This document shows, piece after piece, positions 26,206 through 38,425 of a stretch of 64,000 nucleotides of DNA. Where the stretch lies: positions 85,360,846 through 85,424,845 of the forward strand of contig NC_061862.1 in NCBI RefSeq assembly GCF_907164915.1, read 5' to 3'. Under the pieces are notes generated by a model, which had not been told where the DNA came from, did no database searches, and saw only the letters and a list, made by a program, of their open reading frames with translations. The position numbers and the translations under genes are program-made. Within the stretch, counting starts at the first letter, position 1; each line of letters starts with the position of its first letter. Source of the stretch: Impatiens glandulifera. Lineage: Eukaryota; Streptophyta; Magnoliopsida; Ericales; Balsaminaceae.

Positions 26206-28436
26206 ATGCGATTGACAGCAGCCACGGCGCATCAAAATCGCTTATCTCATCTGGGTAATCTTCTATCATCCCGGAGATCCCTTCTTTCTCTTCCTACTTG
26301 TTTTAGTCTAAGGTTGCGCCGCCGGCGTCGCCCATCAAGCTCCTGTTTCGGCTTCAAGGTATAGAACAACCTTTGCACATTAAGCTTCTGTTTTTGTCCT
26401 CGAGAATGAAATTAATTTCTTATTGTTTGCAGCTATCTAAGTCGATTTGGATCAGAGATGGGCTACCGCACAGGAAATTTGGTGTCCGAGCAATGGATGA
26501 GGTAGTTTTCTTTTTTCTATTTGTTAAACATAGTACTTGTAATACCTGAGGACTGGGAAATGGGTAATGGGAAATGAGAGGAAAGAATTCATCTTTTGTA
26601 ATTGCAGTCATTTGATGACGATTGGGGAAGTGAAGGCGATGAAAGTGATGGAGATTTTACATTAAGCCCAATTCTGGATGTTGATTTGCCATCAGCAGCT
26701 AAAGACAAGTATGTATCAGCTAATGATCCATTGACAATAACTGTGAGCAGGCTAGCTATGCTCAGCAGAGCCCGCAGGAAAAAGAGGCAAGATCAATTAA
26801 TGCATTTTCATTGATTAATTTCCTTGAATGATAGATGAAAAAAATGTATGATGCCATATTTGCAGGATTGGATATGGAATTGTAAACAATATGGGTTTGA
26901 TAACATTCTTGATTACAACTCTTTTATTTGTGGATGGATGTGCTTGGAGAATTGTGAAGCTACCATTACCACCTCTCCATTTGATGCAGCCATTTTGTAT
27001 CTCAGCAATCTTAGCGTCATTTACAGGCTATGTATGCGTCCCTCTATTTCGTAGTTTGAAGATACATAGGCATTCTAGGAACGGCTCTAAGAAGATAACC
27101 GCTACAATGGGTGGTTTACTGTTTGTTCCGATAGGAATTGTTGTTGCAGAGCTTCTGCTTGGTTTTTCTTCTATCGAGGTTTCAGCTTCTGCAATTGCAA
27201 CTCTTTCCCTAGCTACGGTTGGGCTGGTTGATGATGTCTCCGGCATTGTCAAGAATCGTAATAATGGTTTATCCGATTGGATTAGATTTACTTTGGTTGT
27301 AGCAGTTGGAATATGTTTCTCACTTTGGCTGGATTCCACGAAGATAAGGACCCCTTACAACATGTAACTAATCTATCCCAAATATTTCTTGGTTGTGTTT
27401 GGATTAAGAGAAATTAAAATACTAGAATTCTAGTTCCAATTCTATTGGAATTTTCACAAATTACACCCAATTTCAATTCTAATTCCAATTTTGCCTGAAC
27501 CAAGCATAGACTAATTGGTTTCTAACTTGTTTTAATGTTGTTGTTTGGCTGTGACAGGAAATTGTTGGTGCCTTTACCCGGTCCACTAGGACTAGTTTTT
27601 GTGGGAAAGTTTTATCTATTTTTGACATCAACTTGCTTTGTCTGCATGGTGAATGGTATTAACATGGCAGACAAACTTGATGGCTTGGCTGGAGGGACTG
27701 CTGCAATGGCTTTTTTAGGAATGTCCATTGCATCTCTTCCTATATGTCCTGGTCAGTTCATATTTCTTCTTCTTAAATGTCTGTCTTAGGCCTTATTTGA
27801 TGTAGATACTTTTACATCAAATTAGGGGAATGTATGAGTAAAAAATATTGTTTGATCTAACTTTTCAAAAAATTAGTTTATTTGAGTTCTTTTTTCAAAA
27901 TACCCTTAACTTTAATGGTGTATAACCTTAAAAAAGAACATTTAGTATTTCAATTTATGATTTGAATGATTAGATTGAATATGAACAAACCCTAGTTTAT
28001 TCTTAAATACATCAAACAAGCTCTTAATCTAGACAACACGACAACGATACTCAAAGTCTCCACCTTTTTTCTTTTTATGTTAGATGTTTCCGTTTTTGGA
28101 GCTTCAATGGCAGGAGCATGTATGGGTTTCCTTTTACACAACAGACACAAGGCATCTATATTGATGGGTAAAACGGGATCATTGGCACTTGGGGGAGCTC
28201 TAGCTTCAATGGCTGCATGTACAGGAATGTTCCTTCCACTGTTGATTTCATCAGCAATCTTTCTCTTAGAACCCATTTCAGTGATAATAATGCAGGTATT
28301 CTTCGTAGACAGATCGTCATTTCTTCGTCAACTTGCATTGCATGGGCTGAAGGAACCGATTATAGTTGCAGTCGCATATGTTATCGCTGCCTTTTTATCT
28401 TTATTAGCTGGATATGTTGCCCTTGTTTCAGTCTAA
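26206..28436 (+). CDS. MRAY: Chloroplast MraY homologue (phospho-MurNAc-pentapeptide translocase family)
   Basis: In bacteria MraY transfers phospho-MurNAc-pentapeptide from UDP to undecaprenyl phosphate, the first membrane step of peptidoglycan synthesis. Moss plastids use it for division; its angiosperm role is unclear. CDS is join(26206..26358, 26433..26501, 26608..26786, 26866..27363, 27558..27751, 28084..28436), 481 aa, close to the plant family length. The first ~50 residues are Arg/Ser-rich, a likely transit peptide. An acidic linker ([16 protein letters not shown]) precedes about ten hydrophobic segments. Family blocks seen are [13 protein letters not shown] (~212-224), VGLVDDVSG with D256-D257, [15 protein letters not shown] (~332-346), [13 protein letters not shown] (~392-404) and [13 protein letters not shown]. 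Intron 3 has a GC donor. Odd points: MGD reads MGK, the Gly of TDGLDGL is Lys, and the His triad before the last helix is missing. Confidence 0.9.
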
Positions 28437-29813
28437 CTGTGTCATATTTCTTAGGAAACTGAACTTAGCTTAACACAGATTGAAAAATATATTAGCGGGT
28501 TCTCATCTGAATCCAGATCTGTATCCAGTTATAGTTCAGTGTATCGGTTTTGGCGGTTGATCCATAGTTAGATGCAATACATACATATGGCTGTTATTTT
28601 TTTAATACCTTTTTTAGAAGCCATGTTATGTAGAGAGACAGATTCCAATGCTAGTTGGAAATAGACTTGACCATTTTTGTGCTATCAGGAATTCTTGCCA
28701 TTGCCAAACTCATTCTTTGTCACCTTCTTTAGCCGGAAAAATATGTTTTATTTTCTAGGGTATATATAAATGTAATATTACAGATTAGTTTATGCAAAGA
28801 GGAGTTATTTTTATTGAGAATTAAAGATGATATATGAAACTTTAAAGAAATACTTCATCTATAAAATATCTTGGAGGTTGTTTGGGTTTATTTGGAATTA
28901 TTCAAATGTTATAATCATAATCTTGTTTAAATTAATAAACTAAACTATCAAATTTTTAGGTCTAAAATAAGTTTTTTCCTTACAAGGCCATTTTAAATTT
29001 AAATGAGGTATGTAATTTAAATGTGGGTAGGCTTATTTCATAGAGTAGTTATATGTTTAATTAAGTTTAAGTTTATGCATATAATTTTAATCTCAGATAG
29101 TTGAAGTGAAAAAAGTTTTCTTAGGAGGGTTTGATTCCTATTAATAAGTTAAAAAGTGTAAGACTATGACTTTGTGATGGTGCTAAATTAAAAATAAATA
29201 AATTATTGTTTATACAACTTGGGTCTTAGTTGTCTAATATTGAATTTTATAGTGAATGATATTCCATGTGGATATTACAAAACATATATATGCAGCTGGC
29301 AAATTGGAATTCTCTAAGTCCACATCAAATACTTTGTGAGGAAATAAAAAAATGTCTAGTCCATAGTTTCATGATTGATGATAGCTAGTAGCAATTATTT
29401 AACCAAAATTAAGTATTAATATAAATGATGCCCTTTTCTTTCTTCCAAATGGTATGCACACTAGTGTATCTATTATTTTATTTATGTATTTATATCCAAG
29501 TCTACCAAAACTAAATTTAGTAAGAAAAATGTTATTTATATTTTTATAGAAATAAGTTTGGAAAAGTGTTTTTTTTTTCTTTCAATTTTTACATTAATAT
29601 TAAGGTTTATGTACATCAAAGGATTAAATTACTATCATTTATAAATTTCATTGACAAACCCACAAGATAACATAAATGGTACATTTTATCACAAAAATTT
29701 GATATAGACAAATTACATGGAAGGGATATAATTTGGAACATCCAATTATGATTTGAGGCTTAAATTTAGGTCGTTTTCTAACTTTGAATTGTGTCATATA
29801 GGACTCGAATATT
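28437..29813. other. MraY 3' region and featureless intergenic DNA
   Basis: Roughly 28437-28780 is the likely 3' UTR. The remainder is AT-rich with no supported gene or bounded repeat. Confidence 0.5.
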
Positions 29814-30470
29814 AATAAGTTGGTACGATTGGTTTTTTTTATTCATATCCTATACCGTACCGAAATTTTTGGTATATAAACTTTTTACTCAATCTCGGTA
29901 AGATACGAGTAACATACCAATTTTATATCGAATATTTGCAGTAAAGTATCGATTTTATATCGATATATCATTAATATCGAAAAATATTTATTTTTTAATA
30001 AAAAAAAAGTGTGAATAACAAACCAGTAACAAAATTAAAAAAGAAAATAAATACTTTAAGAGTTGTGTATTCAATCATCTTAGAGAATGAAATGAAACTA
30101 TTTTATAGAATAAATAAATAAATTGAGAGTTGAGCATAAAATTTGTTAAAAAAAATAACCGTGTTAAGATTAGAGAAAGAAGATAAATATCTTTGAGAGT
30201 TCAATAAATTTGTTTATTGAATTTGTTAAGATGCATAAATCTAATTTTGGAAAATAATAATCAAGACTTAGTTATTTATAATTTAATTATTATAATAATA
30301 TATAAATATTATTTCGGGAAATTTTAAAAAAACTCATGCTAATATCGTAGCGATAATTTTAGTATCGATATAATACTTTACCGAATTTGTCTGTATACCA
30401 AAAAAAATTGATATTTTGCATTACTGTATTTTTGATATACCGAAATATCGATAGTTTTCTCATCCCTAGG
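29814..30470. repeat. Degenerate foldback element (ACCGAAAT / ATTTCGGT ends)
   Basis: The left part (ATACCGTACCGAAATTTTTG, TATCGATTTTATATCGATAT) and the right part (GTATACCAAAAAAAATTGAT, GATATACCGAAATATCGATA) are imperfect inverses of each other, about 150 bp each. The centre is AT-rich. The ends resemble non-autonomous DNA elements but no target duplication was found. There is no coding capacity. Confidence 0.5.
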
Positions 30471-31410
30471 CTCGAGCTAACAGAGTTTTAGCTATTTGAG
30501 GTTTTTCTTAGATGGACAAAACATTGTTCTTCTTATTTTATTGTATCATTTTTGTTCTTCTAATTAGTTTGTAAATGAAATAAGATTTATAAACGTTTTG
30601 GACGTATTTTTTTTAAATTGTGCATTTTTTTTTTTGAGATCTACACATTCTAATTTATCGAAAGGTGTTTAAGTGATAAAAAATGTATGTTATGGGGAAA
30701 TATTTGAAAAAAAATACAAAGATAGATAAATTTGATATTTTTTTTTCAAATAAAATTTCGGATGACATAACTTTATGTATATTATATCAATTTGGACGTA
30801 CTTATATATTATATTTAACATTTATTTGAGATATATGTATTTCAAATTGCCGAATACGATTTGAATATCTTATAAATGTGTACTTTGGAGAAATAATTGA
30901 TGAAGACAAGAAGGCCACAATGTGGCATCGGAGGCTCGGTTACATCAGTGAAAAGAGTTTATAGATTCTCAGTGACAATAATATATTAGGCTTAGATAGA
31001 GTCAAGGGTCTAAACTTTTACGACCATTGCGTGTTAGGCAAGCAACACCAACATAAATTTAAGACCGGGGTTCACAAGTCCAAGGACGTGTTGGAGTATG
31101 TCCATTCAGACATATGGGGTCCTAAGAAATCATCTACGCATGGAGGTAAATCGTACTTCTTATAAATTGTAGATGATTATTCTCGTAAAGTATGACTTTA
31201 TCTTCTTAAACACAAAAGTAATGCATTTGAGGAGTTCAAAGCATACAGACTTTGGTTGAGAATCTAACAAATAGAAAGTTAAAGACATTGAGAACATATA
31301 ATGGGTTAGAGTTTTGTAACGAAGTATTTGATAGTCACTGTCATGAGCTAGGGATTCTAAGGCATAGAATAGTTCGATCCACACCCCAATAAAATGGAGT
31401 TGTTGAGCGC

Positions 31411-32560
31411 ATGAATCGATCTTTGATGGATAAGTCTTGGTGCATGTTTTTTAGGGCATGTTTGTCAAAGTCTTTATGGGGTGAAGTTGTAATGACAACA
31501 ACATATTTGGTTAATCGATGTCCATCGACAACAATTGAGTTTAGAGGGAAGAGTATACTTGAAGCTGATTATCTTCTACTATATGTAGATGATATGCTAC
31601 TAATTAGTAAAGAAGCTTCGAGTGTGAAGAAGTTGAAGACTGTTCTAAGTTCTGAGTTCAATATGAATGACTTAGGCAAAGTTGTTAAAATTACTGGGAT
31701 AAGGATTAACAGAGACATGAAGAATGGTGTAATGAATCTTAGCCAATATGGCTATCTCGAGAAGGTGATTGACAAGTTTGAAATTCAAGGAGCCAAGCTA
31801 GCAAAGTTATCAATCACGAATCAATATCTGATGTCGTCTGTGAACTCGAAAAAAATTAGGTCATATCAGACTTACATGGAAAATGTTTTGTATTCAAGTG
31901 TAGTTGGGTCTATGGTGTACTCAATGGTCTGTATCAGGCCAGACTTGGCACATGAGATTAGTGTATTGAACAGGTTTATGGCGAGTCCAGGCCGTGAACA
32001 TTGGCTCGCAATGAAGTGGTTACTAAGATACATAGCCTCAACTACTAATGTGGGGATATGTTACAAGAAAAGAAGTGGTGCAGAGGTTAATGTAATTGGT
32101 TACGTGGACTCAAACTATATAGGAGATAAAGACTCAAAGAAAATCAACCTAGGATTTCTATTTTTTGGTAAATGGTAACTATATTAGTTAAAAAAAAAGT
32201 CAGTTACAATCTGTAGTGGCTTTATCAACAACAGAAGCCGAATATATCGCAACGACTGAAGTTGTAAAATAAACAATGTGGATTCAGGGTCTGCTGCAAG
32301 AATTAAAGGTATTCAAAGAACCTACAATGTTCACAAATAACCAAATTGCACTACACTTGTGCAAGAATTTCGTGTTCCATAACAGAACAAAACACGTGGA
32401 TATCAAATACCATTTTATTCGAGAGAAGATAGCACAAGGGGTGGTTTCAATCAACAAGGTTATAACAAAAAATAACACAGCTGATGTTGGAACCAATGTA
32501 CTACCTCTAAGTAAATTCAGACATTGTTTGAATTTGCTTAGAGTTCAAGTGACGTAGTGC
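31411..32560 (+). pseudogene. Copia pol remnant (integrase / RT / RNase H)
   Basis: The longest open part, 31411-32178 (255 aa), fuses an integrase piece (MNRSLMDKS... TTYLVNRCPSTT) to RT with the YVDDM catalytic box and then to RNase H (VNVIGYVDSNYIGDKDSKK). A frame change near 32180, in an A-rich run, separates the last RNase H segment (32276-32557). The integrase-RT fusion is a deletion join. The frame stays open by chance, so this should not be read as a working gene. Confidence 0.85.
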
Positions 32561-32643
32561 AATGAAGACTTCGAACAATGAAGTGATGAACATGTTCGAT
32601 TTCACTAGAATAAGAGAACGACCCTTCAACCCAAGGTGGAGAT

Positions 32644-32992
32644 TGTTGATATTGAGTTGATGGGTCAGACTCAATTAAATGAAGTGTACAAGGCTTAAGT
32701 TTGTTAAGTTTGTTAGGACAAGTTGTTTATATATAGATAAATAATTCACACAAGAAAGTTAGAGATTTTATATATGTGTGAGTGTTATATATAAAGAACA
32801 ATTGTGTAATTAAAACGTTTGATTGTGATAGTGAAATCGAGTTTCTAACAGAGCTCAACGGAAACGTAGACTATTTTTGGGTCGAACTCTAATATCAAAT
32901 CTTATGTTGTTTTACTCTTTGTGATTTTTTGTTGTTATAGTTCTCAGTTTTTTGATCGATTAGGGGAAATTCCCTACTGTTATTTTTTTACA
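32644..32992 (+). repeat. Probable 3' LTR of the deleted copia element
   Basis: Begins TGTTGATATTGAG immediately after the polypurine stretch. It contains a TATATATA motif near 32730-32766 that could be the LTR TATA box. The CA taken as its end (32991-32992) is a guess because no second LTR exists for comparison. Confidence 0.5.
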
Positions 32993-33654
32993 AATATAAT
33001 AAATTAATTAAAAAAATACTATATTTAAGTAAGAAGATGGACGAGTTCATTCATTTATAAAAAAACCTTAAAGGACTAAAATTATGATACTTCGAGTTAT
33101 ATAAGATATAATTTAAAGTTCGAACTCCATCTAAAAAACGACTCAAGTTTAAACCTCAAATTGAGCCTAACTTCAAATCAAATTAAACAATACATATTAT
33201 AAACTTTATTTTTATAGTGTTTTTGTTGTTATATTACAGTTTTGATTATTTGTGTGTAATATTATTGTTGTTGATGTTTAGTATGATTATTAATTTGTTT
33301 ATTTTAAAGTATTTTATGTGGTAAGAGTATTGATGTCTAAAAAATCAAATGTCACATTTTCAATTCTCACTCAGAACTAAAGAACTAGTGAGGTTAATTA
33401 TAATCTGTTCCACAAATTTTTTATCCGAATTGTCCCACCGTTTATGATGGATTTTTTTTGATTAATCGGCGTTTCAGACACCAATAAACACAATTAAATA
33501 TATATTTTTTTTCATATTTTATAAAAATTTATTTTTTTTATAATAATATTAATTTTTAATATATTATAATTTATATTTAATAAAAATAAGTTTAGATTGA
33601 ATTTGATGTTTTGGTGGGTATTGTTGAACAATTCCCAAATTAACCTTATTTTTC
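32993..33654. other. Intergenic sequence, nothing recognised
   Basis: AT-rich. A weak tRNA-like GGTAAGAGTATTGATG ... TTTTCAATTCTCAC pair occurs at 33321-33372, with no foldable tRNA. No gene. Confidence 0.45.
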
Positions 33655-34775
33655 GTTTAACTTCTCAAATTAATCTATTTTGTTCATTCATTCTCAAATT
33701 AATCTATTTTGTTTATTCATTCTCAAATTAACATATTTTATTATTTAAACTCAATTTACTTTTATTTTTTTTACTTTTTTAATTTATTTATATTTAAACT
33801 TATTATTAAATATATATATATATATATATATATGAATTATTATTTTTATTAAAATATTAAAATTATTATTTTTATAAATTTGATTAATTATATTTTTGAT
33901 ATATATTTAAATTATTACTTTTATAAATTTGATTATTTATATTTTAATATATATTTACTTTTAAATATTATTTTATATAATATTTTATTTTTATTTTAAA
34001 AAGTTTAATCTAATATTATATAAATGATAATATTTTAAATATAATGACAAAAACATTATATAAAAAATACAATCGTTCAAATTATCACCAAATAAAATGA
34101 AAAATAAGAGATTAAACATTCGAGAAATAATAATAAAAACATAAGTCAAATATGTTTATCAACAAACAAACCTCACATAAAATATAGTGTTAACGATTTC
34201 AGATATACTCAAGAAAATCAATATTGGACGTTCTCAATAGTACATGATTTAAAGAAATATGATAATTTTATTCCAATGAAATTTTTAGAAGGAAGAAAAA
34301 AACTAAAGAAGTCAAAGTTAGTGTATTCAAATTGAGATAAATAGCTCACGAAAACCATAATTTGTGGAATGTGTGGCCAAGAATGTTATACATAACGTTA
34401 AAGATGTATTTGAGTAAATTATCAATAATTTAGAGAATGATGATTGTAATTATTTTTATAAATTATTATATATAATTATGGTTAAAATATTTTAAATATA
34501 TTAGTATTTATTAATTATTTACGAGGATGATAAAGTGAATATTTATTATATTATATAAATAATAATTGAAATGTAAATATATATATTAAAATTATAATTA
34601 TAAATTTATAAAAATAATAATTTAAAATATATATATCAAAATATATACATTAAAATATAAATAATCTAATTTATAAAAATAATAATTTAAATATATATAT
34701 TTAATAAAAAATTAAAATATAAAAACTGAGTTTGAAGAGTAAAATAGGTTAGTTTGAGAATTAATTCGTTCTTTT
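33655..34775. repeat. Large AT-rich inverted repeat, probable DNA element
   Basis: The left side carries three copies of a ~31-bp unit (core TTCTCAAATTAATCTATTTT, 33663-33740), then an AT-rich arm. The right side (34560-34775) is its inverse in the same order, including AATAGGTTAGTTTGAGAATT at the end. Arms are roughly 250-300 bp. The middle has no coding capacity. No convincing target duplication is visible, so the class is unassigned. Confidence 0.55.
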
Positions 34776-36029
34776 GTTGTATTTGTTTTTTTATTTTTAG
34801 ATAATTTAAGACAAAACATGTCATTTGTTTTTATTGATTTTAACAATTTATTTTCCTTTTTTCGCAAAAGTTAAAAGGATTAATAAATTGTTCGCCTTTT
34901 AAATATATATATATATATATATATTATATAAAAATATCATTTTATATAATTTTATTAAAATAATAATAATATTTTTTTAAGAATATAATATAACGGTAGG
35001 TGGTAGGTGTCTAGTTGGGATTCTCAAAACCAGACGGTTAAAAATAGTAAAAGAAAATTAAGTATAACGAAACAAAGAACCATAATCTTACCTCATTTTT
35101 GTCCACTCATTCTTACCTATATTGATTTAATTTGAAAGAAGGTAATATTTCTGGTCAAACTAACTTTCTACCTTTACAAATAAAAATAAAAAAAGTATTA
35201 TCATTTTAATAAATTAATATTCAATAAAAAAATAAGAACAATATTAATTAAACAAGAATAAAAATGCAAATAAATGTACTCTAATAATAAGAATAGAAAA
35301 CAAATAAATGTGGTCAAAGAACATGAATTTAAGTGCAATTGGACAAGAATCAACATGCTTTTATTAATAATTGAATGAGATCTTAATCTTTTAAATTGTC
35401 TTTTTTTTTTCTATCCTATTATCAGTGAATCATCTACATTAGTTTAAAAAAATAAATATTCATTTAAATTAAAATTCTAAAATCTATCAATTTTAAGATT
35501 AATAGTCTCTTCCTGATAAGTGAATAAACTTTCTTTTTAATATTTTATTTTTAAAAAATAATTTAGTTAACAAAGTTATAAAAAAAAATGTGTAGAAAAA
35601 AGAATAAAAAAAAAAGGAGAAATTTTTTTATTTCTCTCTCTTTTAAATTAAAAATAAAATAAAATTATGAATTGAACTTTATAAATATAAAAAATAAAAA
35701 ATAAAAAAAAATACACGGTCTCTCTTTCTTTCTTTCTCACTTTTAAGTTAAAGTTCAAAGTTATCATAACTTTTTATAATATTTTATTAAATGCATAACT
35801 TTTATTGGTTAGAATATTAATATTTTATTAGGAAATAAAAAAAAGTTTTAAAAAAGTGAAAACACAGTTCATAGTCAACACTTCACACATGTAGTCTCTC
35901 TTTCTTTCTTTCTTTCTTCTTCTTCTTCAAATTTAAAATCGATTCATCTAGAGAGAGAAAGCTACAATTGTAGCATTTCTCCTCTCAATCTTCTCTCTCT
36001 ACAATCCAGATCCAAGAGGAGGATCAACA
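34776..36029. other. Intergenic sequence and CYP710A promoter and leader
   Basis: AT-rich to about 35870. From 35893 to 35933 there is a CTTT/CTT pyrimidine-rich tract, followed by TCTCTC runs up to the start codon. This CT-rich leader is common in plant 5' UTRs. No TATA box was assigned. Confidence 0.5.
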
Positions 36030-37562
36030 ATGGAGGAAGCATCATCAATCTGGTCTACGGTGACCCAATTCCTCCCACACATTTTCTCTCTATTTGCCGT
36101 ACTCCTCGTCCTCGAGCAGATCTCGTACCTCAAGAAGAAACGCTCACTTCCAGGGCCGGCGCTGGTGATTCCATTTCTGGGTAACGCTATATCTCTTGTA
36201 AGAGAACCAACCAAATTCTGGGAAGTCCAAGCAGCCATGGCCAAGACCTCCAGTCTTGGTATCTCCGCGAATTATCTAATTGGTAAGTTCATCGTTTTCA
36301 TCCGCGACTCTGACCTTTCACACAAGATCTTCGCCAATGTACGTCCAGATGCGTTCCACCTTGTCGGACATCCGTTCGGGAAGAAGCTATTTGGGGAACA
36401 CAATCTCATTTACATGTTTGGGCAAGAACATAAAGATCTCCGTGGACGTATTGCTCCTAATTTCACCCCAAAAGCCCTAGCTACTTACACTTCGATTCAA
36501 CAGAATATCATTCACAAACATATTCGGCGTTGGCTTGAAGAAGATTATTCCAAATCAGGGTCGTCGTCAACGGGATCTCCAATCAGCCTCCGGTTTCTCG
36601 TTCGCGACATGAATCTTGAGACATCCCAGACTGTCTTTGTCGGTCCTTACTTAAAGCCGGAATTGAAGGAGAGGTTTGATAAGGACTATAATCTCTTCAA
36701 TGTAGGTGTAATGGCGTTGCCAATTGATCTTCCTGGATTTGCTTTCCAGGAAGCTAGGATTGGAGTTAAACGGCTAGTCGAAACCCTAGCTCTTTGTGCA
36801 GAGGAAAGTAAGGAGATGATGAGGAAAGGGAATGAACCGATATGTTTAATGGACTACTGGATGCAGGAAACTGTTAGAGAGATTGACGAGGCAAAGGCAT
36901 CTGGGTCTCCCCCGCCTGCAAACAGTAGCAGCCTCGAGATCGGAGGTTACATTTTCGATTTCCTCTTCGCGGCACAAGACGCTTCAACCTCGTCGTTGCT
37001 CTGGGCTGTGACCCTCTTGGACTCACACCCAGATGTCCTTGCAAAGGTTCGGCGTGAAGTGGCCTCGATTTGGTCGCCGGAGACCGACGGACCTATAACC
37101 TCGGAGAAACTCCGGGAAATGAAATACACAGAGGCGGTGGCGCGTGAGGTTGTGAGAATCAAGGCGCCGGCAACGCTGGTTCCTCACATAGCAGGTGAAG
37201 ATTTCAAGCTTACAGAAAACTACACTATCCCAAAAGGCGCCATCGTTTTCCCATCTGTGTACGAGTCATCTTTCCAGGGATTCATAGAAGCGGAGAAGTT
37301 CGATCCGGAGAGGTTCATGGAGGAGAGACAGGAGGACAGAATCTACAAGAAGAACTTCCTAGTTTTTGGAGCAGGAGCTCATCAGTGCGTGGGGCAGAGA
37401 TACGCTATCAGACATTTGGTTCTGTTCATCGCTATGTTCACTTCGATGGTTGATTTCAAGAGACACCTGACAGATGGGTGTGATGAAATTGTATATGTTC
37501 CGACCATTTGCCCAAAAGATGATTGCAAAGTTAGCCTATCCAAGAGAAAGGTGCATATCTGA
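36030..37562 (+). CDS. CYP710A: Sterol C-22 desaturase, cytochrome P450 family CYP710A
   Basis: A single intronless frame of 510 aa, the usual length and exon structure for plant CYP710A. These enzymes introduce the C-22 double bond into the sterol side chain, typically converting beta-sitosterol to stigmasterol at the ER with P450 reductase. Features: a hydrophobic N-terminal anchor (~14-32), a proline-rich hinge [14 protein letters not shown], the I-helix motif [10 protein letters not shown] (~311-320), the K-helix E373-V-V-R376, DPERF (425-429), and the haem-binding loop [10 protein letters not shown] with the cysteine ligand at C453. The N-terminal and central blocks ([40 protein letters not shown]) point to CYP710A specifically. 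All catalytic elements are present, so it should be functional. Confidence 0.97.
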   Translation: MEEASSIWSTVTQFLPHIFSLFAVLLVLEQISYLKKKRSLPGPALVIPFLGNAISLVREPTKFWEVQAAMAKTSSLGISANYLIGKFIVFIRDSDLSHKIFANVRPDAFHLVGHPFGKKLFGEHNLIYMFGQEHKDLRGRIAPNFTPKALATYTSIQQNIIHKHIRRWLEEDYSKSGSSSTGSPISLRFLVRDMNLETSQTVFVGPYLKPELKERFDKDYNLFNVGVMALPIDLPGFAFQEARIGVKRLVETLALCAEESKEMMRKGNEPICLMDYWMQETVREIDEAKASGSPPPANSSSLEIGGYIFDFLFAAQDASTSSLLWAVTLLDSHPDVLAKVRREVASIWSPETDGPITSEKLREMKYTEAVAREVVRIKAPATLVPHIAGEDFKLTENYTIPKGAIVFPSVYESSFQGFIEAEKFDPERFMEERQEDRIYKKNFLVFGAGAHQCVGQRYAIRHLVLFIAMFTSMVDFKRHLTDGCDEIVYVPTICPKDDCKVSLSKRKVHI

Positions 37563-38294
37563 TCTGAACCCACCTTTTTTTACTTCTTGTTGTTGTCAAA
37601 TCTATCCCCTTTACTATATCTTCTTCTACTACTACTACTTCTTGTTCTTGGGTACTGCATGGATTGGATTTGGGGCGGCTATAATTTATGTTTTTGATCG
37701 TTTTGGGTGGCAATTAGGAGGAGGATTAGCTTAGAGAGAAGGATGGTGGTAGGTAGCAATTGATAAAAATTTGAAAATTGTTGGTTTTTTGTTATTTGTG
37801 ATTCTTTGTTGTGAGATGATGATTGTTGAGTGAGGAATATTAGTAGTAATAGTATATTCATTTGTATGATGATCAAAATCAAGTTGAGGAGTGAATATGG
37901 GATATTGGCTTGTTTATTTATTTATGCTTAAATTGTTTTTGTTATCAACATGGAAATGAATCATTCATTCATAAGTTGATAGACAAATTGTAGACTAAGG
38001 CTAAGAAGGTATTAACTATAAAGAGAATAAAAAAATGGTAACTTTGAAAAAATGGTCTTTGTTTTGTTGGTATGTATAAGTTGGGTTAGTTTAAAGAATG
38101 GTTAGTCTAAAGAATGGTCCCAAGACAGGAACAATTGGCAATGTTTTTTCTTAATTAAGATAACGACACCTTTTATTCTCGTACTAGGGTTTTTTAAATA
38201 AACCCTTAAGCAAATGGTTATTTAAATGATAAGTGGATTATGAAAATGAGAGGGAGATGATATTTAATTATGTTGGAATTATATAAAAAAAAAA
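37563..38294. other. CYP710A 3' region
   Basis: Likely 3' UTR to roughly 37950, then AT-rich intergenic sequence. The small open frames here have no recognisable homology. Confidence 0.5.
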
Positions 38295-38425
38295 GAAAAA
38301 TGTTTGGGAGCACGACATTAGTGGAGGTCACTTTGAGTATAACAGCTAGGTCACTTTCGTATAACAGCGAGGTCACTTTCGCTGTACGAGTCGCTCTCTC
38401 AAAGTTGTGCTCCCTATCATTCCTC
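38295..38425. mobile_element. Short MULE-type MITE related to the 24879 element
   Basis: The right end, read on the minus strand, starts GAGGAATGATAGGGAGCAC. The left end reads GAAAAATGTTTGGGAGCAC. Both match the ends of the 24879-25524 element. Inside, AGGTCACTTT(C/G) and CGTATAACAGC units repeat. The flanks are runs of A on both sides, so a 9-bp duplication is possible but cannot be proved. Confidence 0.7.

Larger units (their letters stand above)
30880..32992 (+). mobile_element. Internally deleted Ty1/copia retrotransposon fragment
   Basis: Reads on the plus strand from a GAG-pre-integrase motif (MWHRRLGYISEKS, ~30920) into an integrase zinc/DDE region with many stops. At about 31560 it jumps from integrase directly into reverse transcriptase (YLLLYVDDMLL), so the C-terminal integrase and the first half of RT are deleted. 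RNase H and the pol C-terminus (NRTKHVDIKYHFIREKI) follow. AAGGTGGAGA at ~32634 is a polypurine tract, followed by TGTTGATATTGAG, the start of a probable 3' LTR (32644 to ~32992). No 5' LTR, gag or protease is present. It differs from the 59-63.6 kb copia element and is a separate lineage. Confidence 0.85.

Noticed and set aside
31411..32178. 255-aa frame as a functional gene
   Set aside because: It is a deletion fusion of copia integrase and reverse transcriptase within an element full of stops.
36280..36480. Small frames overlapping CYP710A in other phases and on the other strand
   Set aside because: They are shadows of the intact 510-codon P450 frame.
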